Source of the DNA: UBA11524 sp965646445
Lineage (GTDB): Bacteria; Bacillota; Clostridia; Christensenellales; Aristaeellaceae
Assembly: GCA_965646445.1 (NCBI GenBank)
Contig: CBFFZW010000014.1
Location: 1 to 62,210 of the forward strand
Direction: 5' to 3'
DNA length: 62,210 nt
The notes beneath the pieces are model-generated. The model was not told the DNA's origin, did no database searches, and was given only the letters and a program-made list of their open reading frames with translations. Made by a program: the position numbers and the translations under genes. Below, piece after piece: positions 18,021 through 25,777 of the stretch. Numbering within the stretch: the first letter of the stretch is position 1; the number at the start of each line of letters is the position of its first letter.

Positions 18021-18190
18021 GCCCATCCTCCTCCCCAGAAGGTACAATTTCCATTATGTCCATTATACAGCCCGTTTGGGCCAGCGTCAAGGTCTTTGAC
18101 GAAATATTCCTTTGATTTCGACAAACTTGCCGTCAACGGCCGTACTATGTCTCTCTCCCGCCGCGTAGATTCTCCCGGGAGGGATGTCTG

Positions 18191-18877
18191 ATGCTGGAAT
18201 TGCTGGCTATGTTGCTGCGGGAATGCCTTTTTTTCATGGGCTACATCACGGGGAAATCCCAGTTTCCCAAGCCCCTGAGCCGCAAGGAGGAGGAAGCCGC
18301 CGTTCGCCGGATGGCGGAGGGCGACGACGAGGCCCGCAAGGAGCTCATTACCCACAACCTGCGCCTGGTGAGCCACATTGCCCGGAAGTACCAGGTTCCC
18401 GGCTACGGCGCGGACGACCTGATTTCCATCGGCGTCATCGGGCTGATTAAGGCGGTGAACAGCTTCAAGCCGTCCTCGGGTACGGCGCTGGGGACTTATG
18501 CCGCCAGGTGCATCGAAAACGAAATACTGATGACGCTGCGCTCCTCCCGCAAGCGCCAGGGCGACGTGTCCCTGCAGGATCCCATCGGCACCGATGGCGA
18601 GGGCAACGACATCACCTTCATGGACATCTTGGGCACGGATCAGGACGCCTTGGAGGAAACGGTTATCCGCAAGGTGACCTTTGAGCGCGTCCAGCGAATC
18701 CTGACCTGTCTTCCCGCCCGGGAGCGGCTGGTGCTGGAAATGCGCTATGGCCTGACAGACGGCGTACAACACCCCCAGCATGAAATCGCTGACATCCTGG
18801 GTATTTCCCGCAGCTATGTTTCCCGAGTGGAGAAACATGCCATCCAGCTGCTCCGGGACGAATTGGAGCGCCCCTGA
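18191..18877 (+). CDS. sigK: Sporulation sigma factor SigK
   Basis: A 228-residue late mother-cell sigma factor directing coat and cortex-phase genes during sporulation. It has the N-terminal pro-like hydrophobic segment (residues 1-20), FPKPLSRKEEE, region 2 (TYAARCIENEILMTLRSSRK), DVSLQDPIGTDGEGN and a region 4 HTH (ISRSYVSRVEKHAI), all characteristic of SigK. The gene is whole: there is no skin element between regions 2 and 4 as in some bacilli and clostridia. SD GGGAGGG is 7 bases before ATG 18191. I could not identify a SigE- or SigK-type promoter upstream. Shows the organism descends from spore formers. Confidence 0.92.
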   Translation: MLELLAMLLRECLFFMGYITGKSQFPKPLSRKEEEAAVRRMAEGDDEARKELITHNLRLVSHIARKYQVPGYGADDLISIGVIGLIKAVNSFKPSSGTALGTYAARCIENEILMTLRSSRKRQGDVSLQDPIGTDGEGNDITFMDILGTDQDALEETVIRKVTFERVQRILTCLPARERLVLEMRYGLTDGVQHPQHEIADILGISRSYVSRVEKHAIQLLRDELERP

Positions 18878-18999
18878 ATTCCCTTCATCGGTTAAGCGGC
18901 ACAGCCCTTCCGGCTTCCTTACACGCCCGAAGGCACATCAACCAGCACCAATATGGGCAGCCGCCGTCGCCACGGTGTCTTCGCCGCGATACCGGCCCT

Positions 19000-20043
19000 T
19001 TATTTCTGCTGAAGCCTGAGCATATTGTCCACCAGGTCGATGGCGGTGGTCAGCCGCTGGTAGTAATCGCCCCGGACAAAAACCATCTTATCGCCAAAGC
19101 CGAATTCCCGGTACATGTCCACCAGGCGGCGGTTCAGCATCTCCCGGCGTTCCTGGCTGCCATTGAGGCGCATACCGTCATCTACCCAGCGCACATCCGG
19201 CATCAAAAGCAGCAGCACATCATAGCGGTCGGGGTTGATGTAGGCCTCCACCAGCTTGTTGCGGTGGCCCATGTACAGTTCGCTGTAATAGTCCGTCACC
19301 ACCGCGTCCGTATCGAAGAAGCAGACCTTGTTGGCGTTGCGCAGGGCCTGATAATCCTGCTCCGCCTGCAAATGGGCCATGCGTCCAAAGTCCTCGTCGG
19401 TGTAGATGGTCTCGTCGCCGCCCAGGTACTTTTCGGCATAATAGCGGCCCACCTCCTCCGACCAGGAGGTATTGTACAGCTTAGCCAGGCACTTGGTCAG
19501 GGTCGTCTTGCCGCAGGATTCCGTGCCGGCGATCAGCACCTTCTTGGCGAAGAAGGGCCGGGCCGGGCCCAGGATATAATGCCAGTTGTTGAGGATGTCC
19601 CGGCGGATCTCCGTGGCGGAGATCGGATACCGGCTGCGGGCGGGATCGAACAGCTCGATGGCGCTGTCCGGGAAGTACCGCTTCAGCGGCAGGTCATATT
19701 CCCGGTCGCCCACGAAAAAGGCGTCGATCCGCTCGGGCACCACCTGACGCATCCGCTCCGACCACAGGGGCCAGCCGTCGGGATACACGGGGATGTCCGT
19801 TTCATCCAGGATGCGCACCTCGATGTGCTCCATGTCCTGCACCTGCTGGCTCATCCACTGCTTGCGCAGCTGATAGGTAATCACCGGCAGCCCCGCCTCC
19901 CGGCAGATGGCCTCCGTCTGATGCCGGTTGTCGGAAATCACCACGATCAGCTTCTCGCACTGGGTGGAGGCCATCATGATCTGATACAGATGTCCGCGAT
20001 GGGGCGGGCAGAACCGGCCAAAATAAACGCCAACCTTATACAT
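19000..20043 (-). CDS. NadR-like NMN adenylyltransferase / nicotinamide riboside kinase
   Basis: A 347-residue two-domain enzyme. The N-terminal nucleotidyltransferase domain has GRFCPPHRGH (HxGH at 15-18) and ISATEIR (141-147); the C-terminal P-loop kinase domain has GTESCGKTT (173-181). This is the NadR architecture, which phosphorylates nicotinamide riboside and adenylates NMN to NAD+. Unlike enterobacterial NadR it lacks the N-terminal DNA-binding HTH, so it should be an enzyme only. ATG 20043 follows SD AAGGGGGA. No PnuC-type transporter is adjacent. Gene symbol left blank because the regulator part is absent. Confidence 0.82.
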   Translation of the reverse strand: MYKVGVYFGRFCPPHRGHLYQIMMASTQCEKLIVVISDNRHQTEAICREAGLPVITYQLRKQWMSQQVQDMEHIEVRILDETDIPVYPDGWPLWSERMRQVVPERIDAFFVGDREYDLPLKRYFPDSAIELFDPARSRYPISATEIRRDILNNWHYILGPARPFFAKKVLIAGTESCGKTTLTKCLAKLYNTSWSEEVGRYYAEKYLGGDETIYTDEDFGRMAHLQAEQDYQALRNANKVCFFDTDAVVTDYYSELYMGHRNKLVEAYINPDRYDVLLLLMPDVRWVDDGMRLNGSQERREMLNRRLVDMYREFGFGDKMVFVRGDYYQRLTTAIDLVDNMLRLQQK

Positions 20044-20131
20044 GACAAAATCCCCCTTATTCGGGTGAAACATTCGCGAACAAAGGGGAAAATTCCTGCC
20101 GGACGGCGGAAGTCTTTCGCGGCGAAGCAAA

Positions 20132-20161
20132 GCCCCGCAGGTCGCGCTGAACCCACGGGGC
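20132..20161 (-). terminator. Possible weak terminator after the DUF4298 gene
   Basis: Six-base arms GCCCCG and CGGGGC separated by 18 bases, followed on the minus strand by only three T. It lies directly past the DUF4298 stop codon (20171). Confidence 0.35.
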
Positions 20162-20170
20162 GCCGCGCCG

Positions 20171-20479
20171 TCAGGCCTGCTCCGGCCGTCCGATAAGGGC
20201 GGCCATGGCTTTCTCCATTTCAGCCACGTCCGTTAAAAGATCGTACACCGCGTCCTCGCTGAGCACGCCGCGCCTGAGCCCTTCCGGCAGCCGTCCGGCC
20301 TGATCGTCCTCATAATCCTTCATCCACTGCCGGCTCTCGTAATAGGCCGTCAGCTTTTCAAGCTGAGGCCGAACCCGCTCATATCCTTCCAGGGCCGTCC
20401 GCAGCGCCTCCACCGCCCCGGAGGCTTCGTTCAGCGCGCGCTCCATGGCCCGAATCCGTTCCACCTGCTCCTTATTCAT
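20171..20479 (-). CDS. DUF4298 family protein
   Basis: A 102-residue, mostly helical cytoplasmic protein with the family pattern: a heptad-like N-terminal helix (EALRTALEGYERVRPQLEKL), AYYESRQWMKDYEDDQAGRLPEGL, then RGVLSEDAVYDLLTD. Function of the family is unknown. Its ATG (20479) overlaps the end of the small exported-peptide gene upstream by 8 bases, which suggests translational coupling. No clear SD of its own beyond AAGGGAAC. Confidence 0.75.
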   Translation of the reverse strand: MNKEQVERIRAMERALNEASGAVEALRTALEGYERVRPQLEKLTAYYESRQWMKDYEDDQAGRLPEGLRRGVLSEDAVYDLLTDVAEMEKAMAALIGRPEQA

Positions 20480-20669
20480 GCCTGTTCCCTTCGCAAGCGG
20501 CATATGCCGTATCGTCGCGCTCCATGTCTTCGTCCTCCGCCCGGGGAAGCTCATCCCCCGCGTCCTGTGCCACCAACGGCAGCACATCCGCCGGAGCCTT
20601 CTCCGCCAGGCCGGGAATGCTGGACATCAACAGCGCCATCACCATCACGGTGTCAACCATTTTCTTCAT
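20472..20669 (-). CDS. Small exported protein, unknown function
   Basis: A 65-residue product beginning MKKMVDTVMVMALLMSSIPG with a likely signal-peptide cleavage after GLAEKA, leaving about 42 acidic, Asp/Glu-rich residues and one cysteine. No family is recognised. SD AAAGGACG lies 11 bases before the ATG. Overlaps the DUF4298 gene by 8 bases. Could be a short secreted peptide; the reading frame is supported mainly by the SD, signal peptide and overlap. Confidence 0.5.
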   Translation of the reverse strand: MKKMVDTVMVMALLMSSIPGLAEKAPADVLPLVAQDAGDELPRAEDEDMERDDTAYAACEGNRHE

Positions 20670-20782
20670 TGCTTCGTCACGTCCTTTCAGTACTGTCCGC
20701 CGCGCGGAACCGTCTGCTGACAGGAACATGATCGCACACATTCTTGACCTGAGCGTGAAGGAAATGTGAACAATGTGCGACT

Positions 20783-21346
20783 TCAGCCCAAAATGCCCAG
20801 GTGCTCCAGGAGAATTTTCAGCCCCATCAGCACCAGCACCACGCCGCCGAAGAGCTCTGCCCGGGCCTTGTACTTCGCGCCGAAGACATTGCCCACCTTC
20901 AGCCCCACGGCGGACAGCGCGAAGGTAATCACGCCGATGAACAGCACCGCCGGCACAATATCCACCCGCAGGAAGGCGAAGGTAACCCCCATGGCCAGGG
21001 CGTCAATGCTGGTGGCCAGCGCCAGGGGCAGCATGGTTCTGAAGGCGAAGGAGGCGTTCAACTCCTCTTCTTCCTCCTTGAAGGACTCGCGAATCATGTT
21101 GCCGCCGATGATGGCCAGCAAGACGAAGGCAATCCAGTGATCCACGCTGGTAATCAGGGATTCAAACTGCCGTCCCAGCAGAAAGCCCAGCAGGGGCATC
21201 AGCGCCTGGAAGCCGCCGAAGTACGCGCCCACGCACAGGGCGTGCTTATAGTTTGTTTTGCTGACCGAAAGCCCTTTGCACACCGATACCGCGAAGGCGT
21301 CCATGCTCAGCCCCACCGCGATGAGAAACAGCTCCATCATACCCAT
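20783..21346 (-). CDS. mntP: Manganese efflux pump MntP
   Basis: A 187-residue membrane protein with six hydrophobic segments and the duplicated MntP motifs GLSMDAFAVS (Asp16) and ATSIDALAMG (Asp115). It exports Mn2+ and protects from manganese excess. SD GGAGGGGAG precedes ATG 21346 by about 8 bases. A yybP-ykoY-type riboswitch with a terminator lies directly upstream on the same strand, which agrees with the assignment and shows metal-dependent control. Confidence 0.93.
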   Translation of the reverse strand: MGMMELFLIAVGLSMDAFAVSVCKGLSVSKTNYKHALCVGAYFGGFQALMPLLGFLLGRQFESLITSVDHWIAFVLLAIIGGNMIRESFKEEEEELNASFAFRTMLPLALATSIDALAMGVTFAFLRVDIVPAVLFIGVITFALSAVGLKVGNVFGAKYKARAELFGGVVLVLMGLKILLEHLGILG

Positions 21347-21378
21347 GGCGACGACTCCCCTCCATCCCCCGGCCCGAC

Positions 21379-21510
21379 AAAAAAGCGAGGCTCATCCGCC
21401 ATGCGCCCAATGGCCAAGGCGGATAAGTCTCGTCGCTATGTACAAAGCCAGGGGAATTCCCCAAGATGTTGACTTCGTCCCGCGTCACCGCGCCGACTAC
21501 TCCCTTACCC
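21379..21510 (-). promoter_or_regulatory. yybP-ykoY Mn2+ riboswitch with terminator
   Basis: On the minus strand upstream of mntP I read AAGGGAGTAG at the start, GTCAACAT, a GGGGAATTCCCC hairpin, then GCGACGAGACTTATCC; the ACGAGAC core and the GGGAGTAG start match the Mn-sensing yybP-ykoY class. The 3-prime part can instead form a long stem (CGAGACTTATCCGCC with GGCGGATGAGCCTCG) followed by six T, an intrinsic terminator. Mn2+ binding should prevent termination and switch on mntP. Confidence 0.78.
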
Positions 21511-21662
21511 GCGTACCATAGCACGGCGGCAGTCGGTTAGTCAAGGGTAATATCATGGAGCCGCCGCGGTTGATCCTATGGCGGAAGGAAGGCGGTTATG
21601 CCATCCGATACCCCCGCCGGGCATGTTGCCCGTTGACGAGAAGGCTACGCCCCCCATTCATC

Positions 21663-21811
21663 GCACACTGCACTGCTTGAACGGCGCTGGCGCTCTCCCG
21701 ACCGCTTGGCTGTATAAGGAAGCCTTTCGTGCCGAAAGGCGAAAATCGCCGTACACGCCACCGATCTTCGTTGAACCGTCAGAGGGTCTGCGGGCCCTCC
21801 GACGCTTGCCC
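21663..21811 (-). repeat. Multi-hairpin intergenic repeat, copy A
   Basis: In minus orientation this copy keeps the modules of the family: GGAGGGCCCGCAGACCCTC, a CGAAGATCG/CGATTTTCG stem, GCCTTTCG/CGAAAGGC, TTCCTTA, GGGAG and the tail GTGC. The final terminator module is missing. It fills the gap between the mntP riboswitch and the methyltransferase gene and is the most diverged copy. Confidence 0.65.
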
Positions 21812-21843
21812 GGATTCTTGACATGCTGTGGCGCGCGAAGTGC

Positions 21844-23058
21844 TTATATCATCCTGTACACCCGCCGGGCGCCCGCAGCATCCACCGTGGCGACCATCAG
21901 CGGGCCGGGCAGCTCCGGCAGGAAGCACATCAGCGGCAGCTCCGGCTGCCGGTTCGTGCGCTGAAAATGCTGCAGGGCCACCATGCCCTCCGGACTCTCA
22001 TAGCCTGCCGACCAGCTTTCCAGCCGATCGAAGGCCTGCTCCGTGGCCGGGAACCCCGGATGCCGGGCACGGAAATCCGTCAGCAGAAGCACCCCATCCT
22101 CATAGGTGCCCTCCAAGGGGGCCGCATCCTCCGCGCTGGGGCTGAGCAGCGTCACGTTCTCAGGGCGAAGGCGGCTCCGGGCCACCATCAGCGCCTGGGG
22201 ACTCTTGTCCACACCGATGAAGGCGCAGCCCAGACTCTGCGCCACCGCCAGGGTGGTACCGCTGCCGCAGCAGAGGTCGCACACCAGATCGCCGGGGATC
22301 ACCAGGGGGCGCAGCAGACGTTCCAGCAGGCGCAGGGGTTTTTGCGTGGCATAACCGGTGCGCTCGGGGTCGCGCTGCTGCAAATGGCTGATGTCCGACC
22401 ACACGTCCCCCGGATAGACCGGCTGATCCTCATAGTAACGGTAGACCTTGCCCCCCGAGCGGATGCTGCGATAGCTCCGGCCCTGCTCATCCACGCCCCG
22501 GCGCATGTGATTGCGGCGGTTGTCGGCGCGCTCCAGGGGCACGCGGGTGAGGTCGAAGCGGTACTGCCGGGTCTTGGCGTAGAGCAGGATCACATCGTGC
22601 TTCCGGCTGAAGTACCGCTTGGCCCTGCCTCCGCTCTCATAGGCCCAGATGATCTCGTTGAGGAAGCGCTTTTCCCCGAAGACCTCGTCGCAAATCAGCC
22701 GGGCGTAGGCCGCCATTCGCCAGTCCAGATGCAGGCACAGAACGCCCGTTTTGTTCAGCAGCCCATGGGCCTGCTGAACAAGGCCCCGCAGGAGCGTCAG
22801 GTAGGCGTCCCGGTTGGGGAAGCGATCCTCATAGGCCGTCAGGGATACCGAGGGGGTTCCCGTCCGCCAGCCCTTGGCGCCATAGCGGCGGCGGCGGGCA
22901 AAGCTGTCCCCCGTCATGAAGGGCGGGTCGATGTACACCGCCTGCACCCGGCCCATGTAGGGCGCAAGGGCGGGAAGCGCCGCCGCGCCGTCCCCGTGCA
23001 GCAGCAGACTTTCCCCGCCGCCGGTGATTTCCCTGCCGACGCTGACCTGCTCAAACAT
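21844..23058 (-). CDS. Orphan DNA methyltransferase (N4/N6, beta-type order)
   Basis: A 404-residue SAM-dependent methyltransferase. The catalytic motif IV DPPF is at 44-47, ahead of the SAM-binding motif I DLCCGSGTTLA near residue 265, i.e. beta-class order, typical of site-specific adenine-N6 or cytosine-N4 methylases. The C-terminal about 110 residues have no recognised fold. No restriction endonuclease is next to it, so it may be an orphan or epigenetic enzyme. ATG 23058 follows SD GGAGG and overlaps the upstream gene stop by 8 bases. Recognition sequence unknown. Confidence 0.85.
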   Translation of the reverse strand: MFEQVSVGREITGGGESLLLHGDGAAALPALAPYMGRVQAVYIDPPFMTGDSFARRRRYGAKGWRTGTPSVSLTAYEDRFPNRDAYLTLLRGLVQQAHGLLNKTGVLCLHLDWRMAAYARLICDEVFGEKRFLNEIIWAYESGGRAKRYFSRKHDVILLYAKTRQYRFDLTRVPLERADNRRNHMRRGVDEQGRSYRSIRSGGKVYRYYEDQPVYPGDVWSDISHLQQRDPERTGYATQKPLRLLERLLRPLVIPGDLVCDLCCGSGTTLAVAQSLGCAFIGVDKSPQALMVARSRLRPENVTLLSPSAEDAAPLEGTYEDGVLLLTDFRARHPGFPATEQAFDRLESWSAGYESPEGMVALQHFQRTNRQPELPLMCFLPELPGPLMVATVDAAGARRVYRMI

Positions 23059-23554
23059 GCTTCTCGCCTCCAAACTGCCGCCGAAGGGCCCTCCACTCGT
23101 CCTGGGCGCGGGTCAGCGTCAGCAGAAACGACCGCTGCGCCTCGTCCTCGCACAGGACGCGGCCCGCTTCCCGCACCGCCTGGATGAATTCCCCGCTCAT
23201 GGCGCTGCGCCCCTGCCGTGCCAGCGGACATACGCTCTTTGCCCGCAAATCGACGGCGACCTTCACGCCGTCCTCCCGCACCACGGGCAGCAGCGGGAAG
23301 ATTCGGCAGGCCAAAGGGCGCTCCTCCCGGCGGCAACGGCCATCGCACATCAGCAGCGTGCCCTGCTCCGTCGTTTGCAGGGTATACCCCGACTGACCGA
23401 TGTAGCACGTCTCCTCCCCGGGGAAGAGCAGCATCCCCGTCGTCTCGGCCTCCGCGCTCTCGCAGCAGCGGTGGCCGCAGCACAGCCCGCAGTCACTCCG
23501 CAGCGGGGTGACGTCCCGCAAAAGCGCCCTGGCACGGCGCAAAGCGTCGTTCAT
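23051..23554 (-). CDS. YkgJ-like cysteine-cluster protein
   Basis: A 167-residue protein with a rich cysteine set: CGLCCGHRCC near the N-terminus, MCDGRCRR, LACRIFPL and SVCPLA. This CxxxC-type pattern with RPLACRIFP is that of the YkgJ (zinc or iron-chelating) family, related to flagellin lysine N-methylases. Substrate not known. SD AAGGAGG lies 8 bases before ATG 23554. It is translationally coupled to the DNA methyltransferase downstream, a pairing I do not recognise. Confidence 0.72.
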   Translation of the reverse strand: MNDALRRARALLRDVTPLRSDCGLCCGHRCCESAEAETTGMLLFPGEETCYIGQSGYTLQTTEQGTLLMCDGRCRREERPLACRIFPLLPVVREDGVKVAVDLRAKSVCPLARQGRSAMSGEFIQAVREAGRVLCEDEAQRSFLLTLTRAQDEWRALRRQFGGEKHV

Positions 23555-23700
23555 GGGAGCAGCCTCCTTCGCACAGCTTGTCTTTGTAGGAAGAATTCGC
23601 CATGGCCCGGGGCTTTCCCTGTCTGCGTCGGCGCTTTTCGGCATAGAAAAAGGGCTGCCGGGAGTTCATGTCCCGACAACCCATAGACCCTCAAAAAAGC

Positions 23701-23889
23701 CTGGGAGGTGTCGGAGGGCCCGCAGGCCCTCTGACTGTTCATCGAAAACCAGCGACATGCGCGGTGGTTTTCGTGCAATTTCATCAGAGATTGCTTCCTT
23801 ACACGAACGAACAGCCGGGAGAACGGCTTCGCCGTTTGACCAGTGAGGGAGTGCAAAATTCAAAAAAGTGGCGTATGCCACTTTTTTGA
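23701..23889 (+). repeat. Multi-hairpin intergenic repeat, copy B (complete)
   Basis: The best reference copy. In order: GAGGGCC/GGCCCTC hairpin, CGAAAACCA/TGGTTTTCG hairpin, GCAATTTC/GAGATTGC hairpin, GAACGGC/GCCGTTT hairpin, the linker GACCAGTGAGGGAGTGCAAA, and a perfect 12-base terminal hairpin CAAAAAAGTGGC/GCCACTTTTTTG with loop GTAT (23861-23888). It lies between the pgi stop and the YkgJ start, both minus-strand genes. Confidence 0.88.
23861..23888. terminator. Terminal hairpin of repeat copy B
   Basis: Perfect 12-base arms with loop GTAT, giving six T after the stem on either strand. On the minus strand it would terminate pgi transcription, which ends at 23944. Confidence 0.8.
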
Positions 23890-23943
23890 CATGCTGAGGG
23901 CTGCCGGGACATTTCGCGTCCAGGCAGCCCCCGACGGTGGCTG

Positions 23944-25368
23944 TTATAGAATGTACATATCCTTCTGCGCGGGCTTCTTCGCCATCTCGCTGGCCTTGGC
24001 CTGATACTTGGCAGAGGTGTTGCCCAGCACCGCGTAGGAAGCGATCTTGCTCTCCTCCACGCCGGGCTGGTTGAAAGCGTCGATGTCCAGCAACTCACCG
24101 ACATAGGCCGTGGTCATCTCGTAGAAGTAGATCAGCTGGCCGATGGTGTAGGCGTTCACCTCCGGCAGGGTGATGCACTGGCTCATGCGGCCCTTCTTCA
24201 GCAGGGCGTACTCGGTGCCCTGGCGCTCGGCCTCAATCAGCTGGTTCAGGCTCTTGCCGCCCAGGAAGGCCACATCCGGGAATTCCTCGCAGCCGTGGGG
24301 GATGGGGCACTCCTGGCGGAAGTTCTCCACCTTCAGCAGGGTGATGACCTTATCATAGGGGCCCTCGGTGTACAGCTGCAGCTGGCTGTGCTGATCCGTC
24401 ACGCCCAGGGACTTGGCGGGCGTCTGGCCGAAGTTGCCGGCCATGCCCTTGCGGGTCACGTTCTTGCCCAGGGATTCGGCCCACAGCTGGCAGAACCAGT
24501 CGGCCATGTACTTGAGGCTGTCGGCATAGGGCATGGCCACCTGGATGTTGATGCTCATGTCCTCCATGCAGATGTACTGCAGGGTGGCTTCCAGCAGGGC
24601 GGGATTCTGCCACACGTTGTCGGTCTTGCAGCGGGCATCCATGGCGGCGGCACCCTCCAGCATGGCGCGGATGTCGATGCCGCACACCGCCGCGGGAATC
24701 AGGCCCACGGGTGACAGCTCGGAGAAGCGGCCGCCCACGCTGCCGGGGATGTAGAACAGGTCGAAGCCATGCTCCTTGGCCAGCTTGATGAGGTTGCCCT
24801 TCTCGCAGTCGGTGGTGGCGATGATGTGGTCAGCCCACTTGTCGCCCACCTCCTTCTTCAGCAGCTCGCTGATAATCAGGTACTGGCTCATGGTCTCGGC
24901 GGTGGCGCCGGACTTGGTGATGACATTGAAGCAGGTGGTCTTCACGTCGATGACATCCAGCAAAGCGCGCATCCGCTCAGGGTCAATGTTGTCCTCGACG
25001 TAGAGACGGGGGCCGCCGCGCTTCTCGGCGGGCAGCTCGTTGTAATGCAGGTGGTTGAGGGCCTGCTGCACGGCGATGGGGCCCAGGGCGGAGCCGCCGA
25101 TGCCCAGCACCACAAAGGTGTCGAAGTTCTCCCGGACGCGCTTGGCCGTCCGCTCGATCTTCGCGACAATCTCCTCCTGATTGTAGGGCAGCTCCGTCCA
25201 GCCCAGCCAGCCGGTGCCGCGGGCGGCCTGCACCGCCTGATTGGCAGCGGCGGCAAAGGGCGCGTACTCCTCCACGGCGCTCCTGGCAATGCCGTACTGG
25301 AAGCCCAGCGTATCGGCCATCATGTTGTTGACGTTGAGCACGATGGGCTTTTTCATCATGTCAGCCAT
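23944..25368 (-). CDS. pgi: Glucose-6-phosphate isomerase
   Basis: A 474-residue cytoplasmic enzyme interconverting glucose-6-phosphate and fructose-6-phosphate. It has GIGGSALGP, TKSGATAET (sugar-phosphate-binding SIS motifs), GGRFSELSPVGL, and the PGI signature ELLDIDAFNQPGVEESK near the C-terminus. Length is slightly above the usual Firmicute 450. ATG 25368 follows SD AAAGGATG. Single gene, transcribed away from mnmG; bounded downstream by repeat copy B and upstream by copy C. A -10-like TATACT lies upstream (25438-25443, minus) without a convincing -35. Confidence 0.95.
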   Translation of the reverse strand: MADMMKKPIVLNVNNMMADTLGFQYGIARSAVEEYAPFAAAANQAVQAARGTGWLGWTELPYNQEEIVAKIERTAKRVRENFDTFVVLGIGGSALGPIAVQQALNHLHYNELPAEKRGGPRLYVEDNIDPERMRALLDVIDVKTTCFNVITKSGATAETMSQYLIISELLKKEVGDKWADHIIATTDCEKGNLIKLAKEHGFDLFYIPGSVGGRFSELSPVGLIPAAVCGIDIRAMLEGAAAMDARCKTDNVWQNPALLEATLQYICMEDMSINIQVAMPYADSLKYMADWFCQLWAESLGKNVTRKGMAGNFGQTPAKSLGVTDQHSQLQLYTEGPYDKVITLLKVENFRQECPIPHGCEEFPDVAFLGGKSLNQLIEAERQGTEYALLKKGRMSQCITLPEVNAYTIGQLIYFYEMTTAYVGELLDIDAFNQPGVEESKIASYAVLGNTSAKYQAKASEMAKKPAQKDMYIL

Positions 25369-25508
25369 GGGTATCATCCTTTCTATGAAAATCATCCGGC
25401 CCCGCCGTATGGGCGGATGGCCGGGACGGTTCCTGCGTAGTATACCACATTTTTGCCAAAGGGAAAAGAGGGCGGGGAAAAATCCGCCATCCACTTATCG
25501 AAGAAGCC

Positions 25509-25663
25509 CTGGGAGGTGTCGGAGGGGCCGCAGCCCCTCTGACTTTCAGTCGTATCGACCGGCTTGGCCGGTCAGGCGGGAGAACGGCGATGCCGTTCGA
25601 CCAGTGAGGGCGTGCAAAGCAGGGCGTAACCCCCTCAAAAAAGTGGCGCAAGCCACTTTTTTG
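25509..25663 (+). repeat. Multi-hairpin intergenic repeat, copy C (module-swapped)
   Basis: Keeps the first module as GAGGGGC/GCCCCTC, lacks modules 2 and 3, and has GACCGGC/GCCGGTC in their place; then GAACGGC/GCCGTTC, GACCAGTGAGGGCGTGCAAA and the terminal hairpin TCAAAAAAGTGGC/GCCACTTTTTTGA with loop GCAA (25635-25663). It sits between the divergent pgi and mnmG genes. Confidence 0.85.
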
Positions 25664-25705
25664 ACACGCAATCCGCCGTCAGCCATGGCGCACGGGCCGC
25701 AAAGT

Positions 25706-25715
25706 GTGCTATAAT
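25706..25715 (+). promoter_or_regulatory. Extended -10 promoter element of mnmG
   Basis: TGTGCTATAAT gives a perfect TATAAT (25710-25715) with the TGN extension; no good -35 is visible, as is usual for extended -10 promoters. The mnmG ATG is 63 bases downstream. Confidence 0.5.
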
Positions 25716-25777
25716 GGAGCGGATTTTGCGGCGGAAGGCAGTCACAGCGGCCCTTCGCCGGACGGGAGGAACGAACC

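Noticed and set aside
18050..18190. SigE-type promoter for sigK (GAAATATT near 18101)
   Set aside because: A -10 match to the SigE consensus at the right distance is missing.
18191..18877. Skin-element interruption of sigK
   Set aside because: The reading frame is continuous from region 2 to region 4; nothing is inserted.
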